Shown here: in pieces, positions 1-10,735 of the stretch
Position numbering within the stretch: position 1 is the stretch's first letter
How the letters are laid out: each line of letters opens with the position of its first letter
Assembly: GCA_019454045.1 (NCBI GenBank)
Contig: SKCR01041608.1
Location: 43,905 to 107,904, forward strand
Direction: 5' to 3'
From: Zanthoxylum bungeanum
Taxonomy: Eukaryota > Streptophyta > Magnoliopsida > Sapindales > Rutaceae
Length of the DNA: 64,000 bases
The notes under the pieces: model-generated
What the model saw: the letters and a program-made list of their open reading frames with translations, nothing else
Told to the model about the DNA's origin: nothing
Database searches by the model: none
Position numbers and translations under genes: made by a program

Positions 1-832
1 AACAGGTCGAGATCATTACATACGTATAATCCCTCCGTCACAGGTATCCAGATTATTCCAGAGATATAGATATAAACGTCAAACCTCTATAGATATAATC
101 ACGTCAATGTTTCTATTAGTAATCCCTTAATAACACTTAGAACTAATTTCTATAGTGTACCACGGGCCCATGGATTTAACAGATTGCTAATTCCTTATTG
201 AATACCTATTCTCTGTACACAGAACTGACGGATTCTTTCTTGATACACACATGATATCCTGAGCATCAATCCACACCCAACGAATAGGCGGAGGTTTGAC
301 CTTAATAGATCGGTGACGTGACTGCCATCTAAGTTTGGAGGATAACTCATATATCCACAGTGATATCTCAAGTCAAAGAATCACTATGCTCACTCAATCC
401 GAGAAGATTCTTATTGACGTTGGTGTATCATCTATTAAGAATCTTCGATGAGTCGTTCAGTGTTTATCCGCTATAAACACCCATACATCTATACGAGTCT
501 CCAAGACTCATGGTTCATTGAGAAACCATCGAAATCCAAGATTCCAATTTACGACATGTATCAGTCTCAACGAGTTTACTTTACTAACCAATTAGTGTAA
601 ACCTCGACCAGGAACTGTCTAAGAATTACAACGTCATGATACAACTCAATGTCAGTTGCGACACTTTTGCAACAGTATCATAACTAATCATTCTAAGGTC
701 TGTTACGTCTTTACCATATAAAAGAGGATGTTATATAAAAGAAACTGTTTATTTTATTCATAATAAAATGTTACATTAGTATATACATGGAAATACATAA
801 TAAAATTGGCACTTAGAGCACCAACCCTAACA
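1..832 (-). repeat. Ty1/Copia 3' LTR, left end outside window
   Basis: The right end reads ...CCCTAACA, so on the minus strand the LTR opens with TGTTAGGG, the canonical TG start. It is followed inward by a polypurine tract and a Copia RNase H tail, which makes this the 3' LTR of a minus-strand element. The same sequence recurs at 2369-3342 plus 30805-31465 and at 34351-36303 plus 40658-40768, which fixes family and orientation. The other end lies beyond base 1. By eye it differs from the 3174-3342 copy by roughly one base in ten. Confidence 0.85.
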
Positions 833-850
833 AAATCTCCCACTTGCTCT
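833..850 (-). other. Copia polypurine tract
   Basis: On the minus strand this reads GAGCAAGTGGGAGATTTT immediately before the LTR TG. It is the usual position and composition of the plus-strand DNA primer in Ty1/Copia elements. Confidence 0.8.
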
Positions 851-1185
851 AGTGCCAATAACGATTGTATCTAATACCCATCGACTCCACATGTTTATCA
901 AATAACTTCGGAGGTATGACCTTGGTAAGCGGGTCTACTACATTATCTTCACTCGGTACCTTACACACAATAATGTCCCATCGCGACACAATCTCTTGAA
1001 TGATGTGGTACTTTCGTTCCACATGCTTTGACTTCTGATGCGCCTTTGGTTCTTTTGCTTGCGCAATGGCTCGAGTATTATCACAGTATAATGGAATCAG
1101 ATTCTCGATACTTGGGATAACTCCCAATTCTATGATAAAGTTCCTAACCCATACAACTTCCTTTGTAGGTTCATAAACTGCAATA
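849..1185 (-). pseudogene. Copia pol C-terminal fragment (RNase H tail)
   Basis: The minus-strand frame contains the end of a Ty1/Copia RNase H domain. Readable landmarks are KEVVWVRNFI, YCDNTRAIAQAK, KHVERKYHIIQE and VPSEDNVVDPLTK, the order expected for Copia pol. Translation stays in frame to about 1180, upstream of the first Met at 1127, and is then cut by a LINE poly-T. RT, integrase, protease and Gag are absent. It ends with TAG at 849-851, directly against the polypurine tract. Nothing suggests it is expressed on its own. Confidence 0.85.
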
Positions 1186-1767
1186 TTTTTTTTTTGGATA
1201 AAGTAAGTATATTAACCAAAGAAATAACAAAAGCATAGGGGCATACCCCAGAGAGCTAAGGAAGACAGGCCTTCCTAGCTACAGAATAAAAGCCAATTAG
1301 GCTAAAGACAAGCAAAATCAAATCAAAAAATATCGTCAGATAGTTGCCAAGATTGTTGAAGCCATCTATTATCATATGAAAGCTTCACCTTTCTTGACAA
1401 ACTAGCATGAGTCCGTACAGTAAACATAATATTGGTCAAGAGAACTCTATATGGACTATGAGACTCGTCATGTAGTCGAGCATTCCTCTCCTTCCATATG
1501 AAGTAAACTGTAGTGGCAAAGGATAATCGAACAAGTAAATGACACAAAGATCCACTACTACACTGCTCCATCCATATAATAGTCTGCATCCAGTCACGAG
1601 AGCACCAATCTATACCACATTCAGCCAAAATAGACGACCAAATCTGAGAAGCAAATGAACACTTGAAGAAGAGATGATCTCTATCCTCCACCGAATGACC
1701 ACAAAGTACACACATAAAACAACCTGAAATGCCAAAAGCCATTAACCGATCCTGAGTATAAAGGCCT
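1186..1767 (-). mobile_element. 5'-truncated L1-type LINE 3' end, left arm of inverted pair
   Basis: A T-run at 1186-1195 is the poly(A) tail of a minus-strand LINE. The open frame 1323-1742 (139 aa) is the C-terminal zf-RVT region of a plant LINE ORF2: CVLCGHSVEDRDHLFFKC has the spaced Cys/His residues, followed by FIWKERNARLHDE and a terminal YDNRWLQQSWQLSDDIF. RT and endonuclease are missing through 5' truncation. Sequence 1186-1767 is mirrored by 1789-2368 across a 21-bp spacer. The subfamily differs from the 36-51 kb LINEs, which end [18 protein letters not shown]. Confidence 0.88.
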
Positions 1768-1788
1768 CATTTGGCTCACGATTCAAGG

Positions 1789-2368
1789 AGGCCTTTATAC
1801 TCAGGATCGGTTAATGGCTTTTGCATTTCAGGTTGTTATATGTGTGTGCTTTGTGGTCATTCGGGGGAGGATAGAGATCATCTCTTCTTCAAGTGTTAAT
1901 TTGCTTCTCAGATATGGTCGTCTATTTTGGCTGAATGTGGTATAGATTGGTGCTTTCGTGACTGGATGCAGACTATTGTGTGGATGGAGCAGTGTAGTAG
2001 TGGATGTTTGTGTCATTTACTTGTTCGATTATCCTTTGCCGCTGCAGTTTACTTCATATGGAAGGAGAGGAATGCTCGACTACATGACGAGTCTCATAGT
2101 CCATATAGAGTTCTCTTGACCAATATTATGTTTACTGTACGGACTCATGCTAGTTTGTCAAGAAAGGTGAAGCTTTCATATGATAATAGATGGCTTCAAC
2201 AATCTTGGCAACTATCCGACGATATTTTTTGATTTGATTTTGCTTGTCTTTAGCCTAATTGGCTTTTGTTGTGTAGCTAGGAAGGCCTGTCTTCCTTATC
2301 TCTCTGGGGTATGCCCCTGTGCTTTTGTTATTTCTTTGGTTAATATACTTACTTTATCCAAAAAAAAA
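1789..2368 (+). mobile_element. 5'-truncated L1-type LINE 3' end, right arm of inverted pair
   Basis: This is the plus-strand counterpart of 1186-1767, ending in an A-run at 2360-2368. The frame 1927-2232 repeats the same C-terminal peptide with a few changes (for example AECGIDWCFRDW against AECGIDWCSRDW). Upstream an in-frame TAA and a frameshift break the zinc-finger part. Truncation is at almost the same LINE position as the left arm, with only a few extra bases in the spacer. Both copies have poly(A) facing outward. Confidence 0.87.
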
Positions 2369-2796
2369 TTCTAAGCATCACAAATTGAAGCTTAGATAAA
2401 TGGAAACAATTTCCTAGTTGAAGAAAGTTGGAAATTACTTACAAAATCCAAGAGTTTGATTGATGAATTTCCTTTGTTCTTCTTGTTTTCTCTCAAACTT
2501 ACTTTGTAATTTATTTTGCAACTTGTGTAATGAAAGAAATTGAAACCAAAAAACTTATATATTTTTCCCTCTTTTACCGTCCACAAACAAAAATAATAAG
2601 CTTTATCAAATTGTTTCATTTTAATTGGAACAAGTTTACTTGAATAAAAGATAACATTTATCTTATATAAAGTAAACTTACAAATGGACCTATAGAATCA
2701 TGCCATTTCCTAAAACAAAAATCATTAAAAGATCCCTACAATTTAATCATTTTACTTACTTAACATTTAAATAAATAATTAATAAATACAAATACC

Positions 2797-2800
<4 letters not shown>

Positions 2801-2832
<32 letters not shown>
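2801..2832. repeat. (TA)16 microsatellite
   Basis: Uninterrupted TA dinucleotides for 32 bp inside the AT-rich part of the Copia LTR. Confidence 0.95.
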
Positions 2833-2834
<2 letters not shown>

Positions 2835-3337
2835 TTATATTTACATAAATATTTACATTAATATTTCAAATACATATATTAATGATATATATCAAATATC
2901 ATAATTTGAAAATTAATTAATGTGTATTTAATAATATCAAATATCAAATACAAATACACATAAATTAGGAAATGACCATTAGGTCCCCATCGCATGTATT
3001 TTTCGTTTAACCGTTAAACGAATTATAAATAATCAGTATTATTCATAAAATTTGCTCTAGTGCTCTACGAATATATTTCATTAGTGAGGTATATCCGTCA
3101 CGAAATCAAATTTCGTGTCCATAATTCACCCACTCGTAAATTATGACGAACACAGATAAACACTATGAACCATACATGTCGAGGTCATTGCATACATATA
3201 ATTCATCTGTCACAGGTATCCAGATTATTCCAGAGATATAGATATAAATGTCAATCTCTATAGATATAATCACATCAACGTTTCTATTAGCAATCCCTTA
3301 ATAACACTTAGAACTAATTTCTACAGTATACCACGGG

Positions 3338-3342
3338 CATGT
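3338..3342. other. Target site duplication of Tat element A, left copy
   Basis: CATGT here matches CATGT at 30800-30804. Joining the flanks restores the Copia LTR sequence seen uninterrupted near 170 (ACCACGGG followed by GGATTTAAC). Five bases is the usual Ty3/Gypsy duplication size. Confidence 0.85.
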
Positions 3343-3965
3343 TTTATGACACAGAAATCGGCGACGCTGTCCCAGGCTCGCGGCTCGGATGGGAGTACGG
3401 AATAGCCCGCGGGGGACTAAACTGGAGAACTAAAAATGGAGTCGCCACCCGGTGTGAATCGGGAAAATGATTTAAGGCCGCACTCACCCCTCGCAAGGGA
3501 AGACCTCAAACCGTTGGGTTCGGAATGGTCCTTTACTTATGCCACTTGTAATGAACGGATTTGTGCAATAATCTAACCAAGCCTAAGCAACATATATTTC
3601 CAAGGATAATCTACTTCTAAGTTCATGCATAAAAAAGATAAATTGGAATAACGGCAAGCATATAATTTCATGAACACATTATATTGATAAACACAGAGAC
3701 GCGAATAAACAATAATTGTACAAGCATGCATATTAAAGAGAGGCAATTAAGTGCATAATGTAACTAATAACAACTATAAAGGCATTGATGATAAAAAACG
3801 AGCACATAATCTCATGAGCATATCGAATAAATGCGGAAAATATAAACAAACAATAACGGTAAATGCATAAATATTGAAGAGAGCTAACTAAGCATATGAT
3901 AGGGAAGGGAATGACTAAGGGAACAAACATGCATGAAACATGATGAAGGAATCTGTCCAGTGTGT

Positions 3966-4330
3966 GCGCATTCGTGTAGCGTTCGTAAACGCGTTCGAAC
4001 GGTAAACAGTATGCAAGCGTTCGAGTAGCGTTTGATAACGTGTTCGAACGATAAACAGAATGTCCGCATTCATATAGCGTTCATAAATGTGTTCGAACGG
4101 GATGAGACCTGATGCATGATACAATAAAATGCATGCGCGTTCGAGTAGCGTTCGTAAACGTGTTCGAATGGTAAACAGAATGCAAGCGTTCGAGTAGCGT
4201 TCTGAGGCGCGTTCGAACGGAAATAAGACAGAATGCATACTTTCGTGTAGCGTTCGTAAATGCGTTCGAACAGAATGAGACAAAATGCATACGTTCGTGT
4301 AGCGTTCGTAAACGCGTTCGAACGAGATTG
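3966..4330. repeat. CGTTCGAACG tandem array in A 3' LTR
   Basis: Seven units of about 50-53 bp (one spacing of about 70), each with the palindrome CGTTCGAACG or a one-base variant near 3992, 4041, 4091, 4161, 4211, 4264 and 4314. Unit halves also carry AGCGTTCGTAAACG, so each unit is itself an imperfect inverted repeat. Confidence 0.85.
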
Positions 4331-4443
4331 CCAAAATGGCATCTGAAATGACACAAACACATATATGGATAAACAAATACACAATGTAGGACCTCGTGTG
4401 CCCGATGGAACACATTTCACATTCAATCGGGTTCACCTCGTCC

Positions 4444-5030
4444 GGCGCGGTAAAACATCATGGAAAAGGTAGTCTTTAGGCATTTCCCTCGAATAGAGGA
4501 CCTTTAATCCACCCTAGTTAGCCCATGCACACAAGAATGCAATGCATGCGTAAATAAAGCAATGATATGCAAAGGGTAAATGACATAATAAAAGGCGCGG
4601 CAAAACATCGTGGTAAATATAGCCTTCAGGCATTTCCCTCGAATAGAGGACCTTTAATCCACCCTAGTTAGCCCATGTGCATTATATTACAATGCATATA
4701 AAATAAAGACAACAATAGTATAGGACCTCGTGCAAAGGGTAAATGACATAATAAAAGGCGCGGCAAAACATCGTGGTAAATGTAGCCTTCAGGCATTTCC
4801 CTCAAATAGAGGACCTTTAATCCACCCTAGTTAGCCCATGCACATTATATTACAATGCATATAAAATAAAGACAACAATAATATAGGACCTCGTATGCTC
4901 GATTAAACATATCTCACATTCAATCAAATATGCTCCGTCCGGCGTGGCAAAACGTCGTGGCAAAGGTAGCCCTTGCTTGGGGTTTTTATCTCTCAAAATG
5001 GAGGACCTTTAATCCAACTTGATTTGCCCA
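4444..5030. repeat. Long tandem units in A 3' LTR (four copies)
   Basis: Units opening GGCGCGGYAAAACATC at 4444, 4594, 4757 and 4941 (last GGCGTGG) share a core with GAGGACCTTTAATCCA. Spacing is 150-184 bp. The sister LTR has three such units (15787, 15937, 16121). Confidence 0.8.
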
Positions 5031-5909
5031 TGCGCACTATATCATCATGCATAAATAAGTAACATGCAGAAAATAATAGCATACAAATGACTAAATCATG
5101 CTTAAAAATAAATAACATACTAGCAACCCAATGATGCTCGAATACAAGGTTGGATGAAACGAAATATGTGAATCTCTTAAGTGGTACGTGGCATTGTATC
5201 CCGAGTGCAAACCGCAATACCGTCCATTCGGATTCGGCTACGGAATTTACGTCCAGGTTTCTATCCGATATACCATAAGAAAGAACACATATTCCATTCA
5301 TTCAAGGACCACAACATATATCAACAAACGACTCTCATGCGAAGGAATTCCAATAAACAACAACAAAGATGAGAATAAATAAGAAGTGTGCCCTCAGGTC
5401 TAACCTCTTAGGTCGTCTCTCGAAAGTGCGTTACACGGCCGTCGGAAGGGTTGATGCTCCGCAACTCATCCGTTTCACTGGTTCACTGCTCTCGTTTCGC
5501 TGTTTCGCTGTTTTGAGCTGTCGTTTCCTCCGTTTTGCTGCTGTTTTTTACTCCGTTTTGCTGATATTTTTGCTGTATTTTCTGGTCACTATTTTCACTG
5601 TATTAAGGGACTGTTTTGGCATTCTTTAAGGGGGTATTGAGGCTGCTGTTTTGCGGTCACTACAAGGACTGTTTTGGGCTGTGATTTTCGGTGGTTTGGT
5701 TTGGGTATGTGTTTTCGGTGAATGGAGGGCTGCATGATGCGGTAATGGATGGGTTATTTCGTGAGTGTTTCCGTGATGGTGGAGTATAGTAGAAGAGAAA
5801 ATTATTTGCTTGCTTCTTACTTTTTTTTTCTTTTGGGCGTGTATGTTCGGTTTATTTCTTTTGTGTTTTTGTGAGAATGAGCTAGGGTGTGAAAGGTTGG
5901 TTTAGGCTT

Positions 5910-5918
5910 CTTTTTATA
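5910..5918 (-). promoter_or_regulatory. Candidate LTR TATA box of element A
   Basis: The minus strand reads CCAATATAAAAAGAAG, giving TATAAAAAG about 550 bp inside the LTR start. It occupies a place comparable to the TATATAA of element B. It is a motif match only. The corresponding segment is deleted from A's 5' LTR. Confidence 0.45.
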
Positions 5919-6466
5919 TTGGTTTCTAGGGTTTCTAGGTAAGGAAGGGAATCCTCAAAAAAATGAAGTGTCTTGATTGGTTTATGAAAGGAAAAGATGT
6001 GTTTAATTTAGGGAGTGAATATCTTAATTGGTGTTTGATTAGGGAAATGATATATTTGATTTGTTTTATTTAGGTATGTGAATTATTTAGATTGGAATGT
6101 GATTTATTTAATTTAGGAAGGATATTATTTTAATTTGTGACATGTTTTAAATGTTTTAATTATTTTTGGGTGGGTTTTGGTGGGCTAAATGGGCTTGGGC
6201 GTGAGGCTAGCAACAAAACCAGAAGTACCGACACCGTTCGAACGCCTATTCGAACGCTACACGAACGTCCGCAATCTGCTTGACGTTCGAACGTGTTCAT
6301 GAACGCAGCACGAACGAAAGTAGTGAACATGTGAATTGAATCTGTTGACATACTTATTTTGAATTTCCCCTTCCGACATTCGTTTCCCGCGACTTCCGCA
6401 ACCTAAATAGTAGTGCATCCATACGAGACTCATCATCGGGACTTATATATAAAATACAGTGCCTAC

Positions 6467-6484
6467 AGTCGCCCCCACTTTGAT
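6467..6484 (-). other. Element A polypurine tract
   Basis: The minus strand reads CATCAAAGTGGGGGCGAC directly before the LTR TGTAGG. The same motif precedes the 3' LTR of B. Confidence 0.8.
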
Positions 6485-6599
6485 GGGACTTGTGCAGTGT
6501 GTGACAATGACAATCCTATCAAAGTTGTGCAATGCATTTTTACTTACCTGGCTAGCCAGCTGCCACCTGACTTGCCTGCTGCTTCGAGCTGAGTTGATG

Positions 6600-7290
6600 A
6601 TGCAATGGACCTCGATCCTGGGACGCATCCCAATAACTGCAACCGACAACGAGGGCCTCGACCCTGTGACCCATCCCAATACCGCTGACAATGTGGGTCA
6701 CGACCCTAGGATGCATCCCCAAAACTGATGATGCAGTGGGCCAACGACCTTGGGACGCATCCGATAACTGCAACCGACAACGGGGGCCTCGACCTTGGGA
6801 TGCATCCCGATAACGTTGACAATGTGGGTCACGACCCTGGGATGCATCCCCAAAACTGATGATGCAGTGGGCCAACGACCTTGGGACGCATCCTGATAAC
6901 TGCAACCGACAACGGGGGCCTCGACCCTGGGATGCATCCCGATAACATTGACAATGTGGGTCACGACCCTGGGACGCATCCCCAAAACTGCTAATGATGT
7001 GGGTCACGACCCAAGGACTCGTCCCCAAAACTGATGCTGATGTGGGCCTCGCCCCCGGGACTCATCCCCAAAACTGATGCTGATGTGGGTCACGACCCTG
7101 GGACGCATCCCCAAAACTGCTGATGATGTGGGTCACGACCCTGGGACGCATCCCCAAAACTGCTAATGATGTGGGTCACGACCCTGGGACTCATCCCCAA
7201 AACTGCTGATGATGTGGGTCACGACCCTGTGACGCATCCCCAAAACTGCCGATGTGGGCCTCGACCCTGGGACTCATCCCCAAACTGATA
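6600..7290 (-). repeat. Minisatellite in the 3' untranslated region of A
   Basis: Tandem units built around GTGGGTCACGACCCTGGGAC with period 43 bp (for example 7101 to 7144), organised to the left as a 131-bp higher-order repeat of three subunits (6721 to 6852). It lies between the integrase stop and the polypurine tract. Overlapping open frames here only translate the repeat and are not genes. Related units occur in B at 27240-27530. Confidence 0.9.
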
Positions 7291-7468
7291 CTGATGCGTT
7301 GTTGCTTCTGGTTGGCTTGCATTTGCCGCTTTCTTCTTTTCTTCTTTGAAACCTGTGAATACAAAACAAAACAAAACACAAAAAAGAATGCAGATACGTT
7401 ATGTGTATCCATGCATGTATGAATTCCTTATCCCGTTGGGTTAGGTCTTCTGCCAGGTCTTCTCTTTC

Positions 7469-8644
7469 TCAAGCGAAGTATTGTTTCAATCTGTCCATGT
7501 TGATCGACTCGGTGAACTCCTTCCCTTCCAAATCTGACAGTCTCACTGCCTCATTTCCCATTACTTTCTGCACTATGTAAGGTCCTTCCCAGTTAGGTCT
7601 GAACTTTCCTCTTGGGTCTGTCGTCGACGGCCTTGACTGCTTAAGTACCAAATCACCCTTTCTGATCTTAGTAGGACACACCTTCTTGTTGAATGCTCGG
7701 GCTAGTCTCTTCTGATATATCTGCATGTGATGCAAGGACTTCATCCTCTTTTCATCCAGTAGTGCTAACTGTTCAAATCTCTGTGCGGCCCATTTTTGTT
7801 CAGGTAACTTTGCTTCTACTAATACCCGCATGGACTGTATCTTAACTTCCACTGGTAGTACTGCTTCCATTCCGTGGACCAAAGAGTAAGGTGTGGCTCC
7901 CGTTGCCGTTCTCACAGATGTTCTATTCCCCCACAGGGCGTATGGTAGCTTGTTAGCCCAATCTTTGCAGTTCTGTCATCTTGGCTAATATCTTCTTTAC
8001 TGTCTTGTTGGCTGCCTCGACTGCCCCATTTGCCTGCGGCCGGTAAGGTGACGACTTGTGATGTCCTATCCCATATCTCTGTAGCATTGCCTTCGTTTCC
8101 CCTTGAAACTGAACTCTGTTATCTGTCACTACATGATGTGGCATTCCAAATCGACAAATGATGTTCCGGGATATGAACTTCGCCATCTGCTTTGTTGTGA
8201 CGTTAAGAAATGACTCGGCTTCCACCCACTTTGAAAAGTAGTCTACTGCCACTACAATAAAACGTGTTCATTCGATGCATTCGGTAAAATCTCCCCGATC
8301 ATATCAATTCCCCATGCTGAGAAAGGCCATGGCTCTGATAGCCCATGTAACTCTGTGTGAGGCAGATGGTTCAAATTACCGTGTGCTTGACAATCATGAT
8401 AATGTTTTACCAGTTTTGCACAGTCTGTCTCCATGGTCAACCAGTAGGAGCCTTGTTTTACAATCTTGCGAGACAAGTTCAACCCATTCATGTGCGGTCC
8501 ACATACCCCGGCATGTACTTCTTCCATTATCTTCTGAGATTCTTCTTTTCTCAAACACTTCAGCTGAACGCCATTTGTCTGTCTCTTGTACAATTCTCCT
8601 TTCAAAACCACATACTGAGAAGCTAACTTCGGAATAGCTATCAT
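7469..8644 (-). pseudogene. Tat element A integrase
   Basis: Integrase inserts the cDNA into the host chromosome. Three minus-strand frames cover it. At 8252-8644 lies the zinc-binding module (VHAGVCGPHMNG, then CAKLVKHYHDCQAHGN, an HHCC pattern). At 7953-8252 lies the catalytic core, with Asp in VDYFSKWVE, Asp in VVTDN and Glu in NGAVEAANK (a D,D,E triad). At 7469-7915 lies the C-terminal region with KIRKGDLVLKQSRPS and FRPNWEGPYIV. The frames do not join without shifts near 8250 and 7930, so no single protein can be made. No chromodomain is visible after the core, as expected for the Tat lineage. Confidence 0.9.
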
Positions 8645-9591
8645 GTCTTTTCTGCTGGTTCTTCTGGGAGTTCTCTGAGTTCCAGGTATTGCTGAATATC
8701 ATGGTACCAAGGTTTTCCATCGTCGGCCTCCACTTCCAGAACTCTTTCTATCTCATAAACGGGACTGTTTGCTGTTGTCTGTACCAGTGGTTTCATCACT
8801 AACTTCTCTGGATTTTCCCAAGTTGCTGCAAGTGTAGCTAATGTGTCTGCCATCTGATTCTCTTCTCGCGGCAAGTACTGAAACTTACAATCGGGGATAG
8901 CCTGTGCCAACTTTCTGAGGTGAAAAATGTAAGGTTTCAACAGTTATTCCTTCAATTCCCATTCTCCATGCATCTGTCGGACTACCCACATCGAATCTCC
9001 ATAGACCTCCACGCTCTCAGTCTTCAAGGCTATCAATGCAGTCAATCCAAAAGCACATGCTTCATACTCGGCCATGTTGTTAGTTACTTCGAACGTCAAC
9101 CTCTTGGCCATAGGCAAGGTTTCTCCCTCGGGGGTCACTATCACGATCCCAATTCCGGCTCCTTTGTAATTCACTGCGCCGTCGAAATACATATTCCATC
9201 CTTGAAATGTTATTGCTTGGATCTCTTCATCTGGGAATTCAAACTTGTACTGATCCCCTTCAATAGGTTGCAATGCCAGGAACTCTGCTACGGCTCGCCC
9301 TTTGATTACTTTGGAGGTGAGATACTCAACGTCAAACTCTGTCAGCAACACTAACCATCTTCCCAACTTCCCCACTAGCGAAGGCACTGAATGTAGATAC
9401 TTCAAGGGATTTTCTTTGGCTACCACCTGGATCTTGTAAGACTGGAAGTAATGCCGCAGTTTTCTGGATGCCCATACCACTGCCAAACAGATCTTCTCTA
9501 CCTCTTGATAACGAGCTTCGTACGGAAGCATCTTCTTACTAAGATAGTAGACTGCATGCTCTATCCCTGTCTCACCTGCCTGTACCATCAT
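8641..9591 (-). pseudogene. Tat element A RNase H and additional archaeal-type RNase H
   Basis: 9591 downward holds the end of the ordinary retroviral RNase H after RT (HAVYYLSKKMLPYEARYQ, then KLRHYFQSYKIQV). A second, archaeal-like RNase H follows: MYFDGAVNYKGAGIGIVIV, NNMAEYEACAFGL and VEVYGDSMWVVRQM. The pair of RNase H domains is the known signature of Tat-lineage Gypsy elements. The second domain continues in 8641-8940 (LPREENQMADTLATLAATW) after a frame change near 8940. The domains remove RNA from the RNA:DNA hybrid in reverse transcription. Confidence 0.9.
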
Positions 9592-9609
9592 TGCCCCCAG
9601 TGCTTCTGA

Positions 9610-10608
9610 TTATATGGCCAAATACAATATCAATGGTCTGCCCGGTCTCGGAGGTTTCAATACAGGAGGCTTTACCAAGTATTCTCTGATCTTGTCGAAG
9701 GCTGCTTGACATCGCTCATTCCATTTCACTGGCTGGTCTTTTCTCAGCAGTTTGAAGATAGGCTCACATACTGATGTCAACTTGGCGATGAACCGACTAA
9801 TGTATTGAATTTTCCCGAGGAATGCTCTGACTTCCTTCTCAGTCTTCGGTGTTGGCATCTCTGTGATTGCTTTGATCTTCTCAGAGTCTACCTCTATTCC
9901 TCCCATTCCAACTGTATGTCCCAGCAACTTTCCTAATGTTACCCCAAACACACATTTCTTGGGATTCAGCCGCAAGTTGTATTTGTCAACTCTTTGAAGG
10001 AACTTATTCAGTGCTTCTATATGCCATATTCTTGTCTCTGATTTCACCATCATATCATCCACATATACTTCAATCTCTTTGTGCATCAAGTCATGGAATA
10101 GTGTAGTGGCCATCCGCTGATAAGTAGCTCCTGCATTCTTGAGCCCAAACGACATTACCTTGTAACAATATGTGCCCCACTCGGTGACAAAGGCAGTCTT
10201 GTGCTTGTCTTCTTCAGCCATGAGAACCTGATTGTATCCTGAAAACCCATCTGCAAATGAATACATGGCAGATAAAGCCGCACTGTCAACTAGCACATCT
10301 ATATGAGGTAGAGGAAAATCATCTTTCGGGCATGCCTTGTTAAGATCTCTGTAATCCACACACATTCTGACCTTCCAGTCTTTCTTCGGCACCGGCACAA
10401 TATTTTCCAACCACTCATGATACTTCACTACTTCCAGGAACCCCACATCTATCTGTTTCTTGACTTCCTCTCTGACTTTCTCGGCCCACTCAGGTCTCAT
10501 CCGTCGAAGTTTCTGTTTCACTGGCTTCATATTTGGATAAGTTGGTATTGTATGCTGAGCGATGCTTCTGTCTACTCCAGGCATGTCCTCATAGGACCAA
10601 GCAAACAC
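9610..10608 (-). CDS. Tat element A reverse transcriptase
   Basis: A 332-aa minus-strand frame holds a Ty3/Gypsy RT: QKLRRMRPEWAEKVREE, then VRMCVDYRDLNKACPKDDF, MSFGLKNAGATYQRM, the catalytic YVDDM box, LRLNPKKCVFGV and FLGKIQYISRFI. It copies element RNA into cDNA and would be processed from a Gag-Pol polyprotein. The frame is open across the whole domain, so the segment is intact, although flanking frames are broken at both ends (9591/9610 and above 10608). The Met start is simply the first in the open frame, not a real start. Confidence 0.92.
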   Translation of the reverse strand: MFAWSYEDMPGVDRSIAQHTIPTYPNMKPVKQKLRRMRPEWAEKVREEVKKQIDVGFLEVVKYHEWLENIVPVPKKDWKVRMCVDYRDLNKACPKDDFPLPHIDVLVDSAALSAMYSFADGFSGYNQVLMAEEDKHKTAFVTEWGTYCYKVMSFGLKNAGATYQRMATTLFHDLMHKEIEVYVDDMMVKSETRIWHIEALNKFLQRVDKYNLRLNPKKCVFGVTLGKLLGHTVGMGGIEVDSEKIKAITEMPTPKTEKEVRAFLGKIQYISRFIAKLTSVCEPIFKLLRKDQPVKWNERCQAAFDKIREYLVKPPVLKPPRPGRPLILYLAI

Positions 10609-10735
10609 CTTGGCATATTTGGCTAAATTTCTTCTAATTTTTCCCGCTCCTCAGAGGTAACCTCACTTGCAATTAGAATTTCCTGGGGCTCTCAGGTGTA
10701 CCAAGGTTAATGCATTTATTTTTGTGGAGCTGATA

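Larger units (their letters stand above)
2369..3342 (-). repeat. Ty1/Copia LTR, left part of split copy
   Basis: Homologous to 35090-36300 of the Copia LTR farther right and, from 3174 on, to bases 1-175. It starts abruptly at the LINE A-run, so the PBS-proximal end of the LTR is gone. At 3342 it is interrupted by Tat element A and resumes at 30805. It is non-coding and AT-rich, with a dinucleotide tract at 2801-2832. The short open frame at 2392-2619 is not supported by any family. Confidence 0.75.
3343..6466 (-). repeat. Tat element A, 3' LTR (3124 bp)
   Basis: The minus-strand start is TGTAGGCACTG at 6466, next to the polypurine tract. The outer end at 3343 lies directly against the CATGT duplication and reads TTTATGACACAG, a decayed form of the TGTGGACACAG inverse seen in element B. 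It contains a 50-53 bp CGTTCGAACG array, four long tandem units, and a probable TATA at 5910-5918. About 9 differences were counted over the first 190 bp against the sister LTR at 14710, so A is clearly older than B. The many short open frames inside are repeat translations. Confidence 0.9.

Noticed and set aside
3915..4436. Overlapping minus-strand open frames of 110-173 aa with recurring SNAFTNATR-like peptides (also 15237-15770, 18559-18893, 29613-29932)
   Set aside because: They translate the 50-53 bp CGTTCGAACG array in all frames. Periodicity, not coding selection, keeps them open.
6552..7028. 158-aa frame rich in DASQGRGP repeats
   Set aside because: It is the translation of the 43/131-bp minisatellite after the integrase stop.
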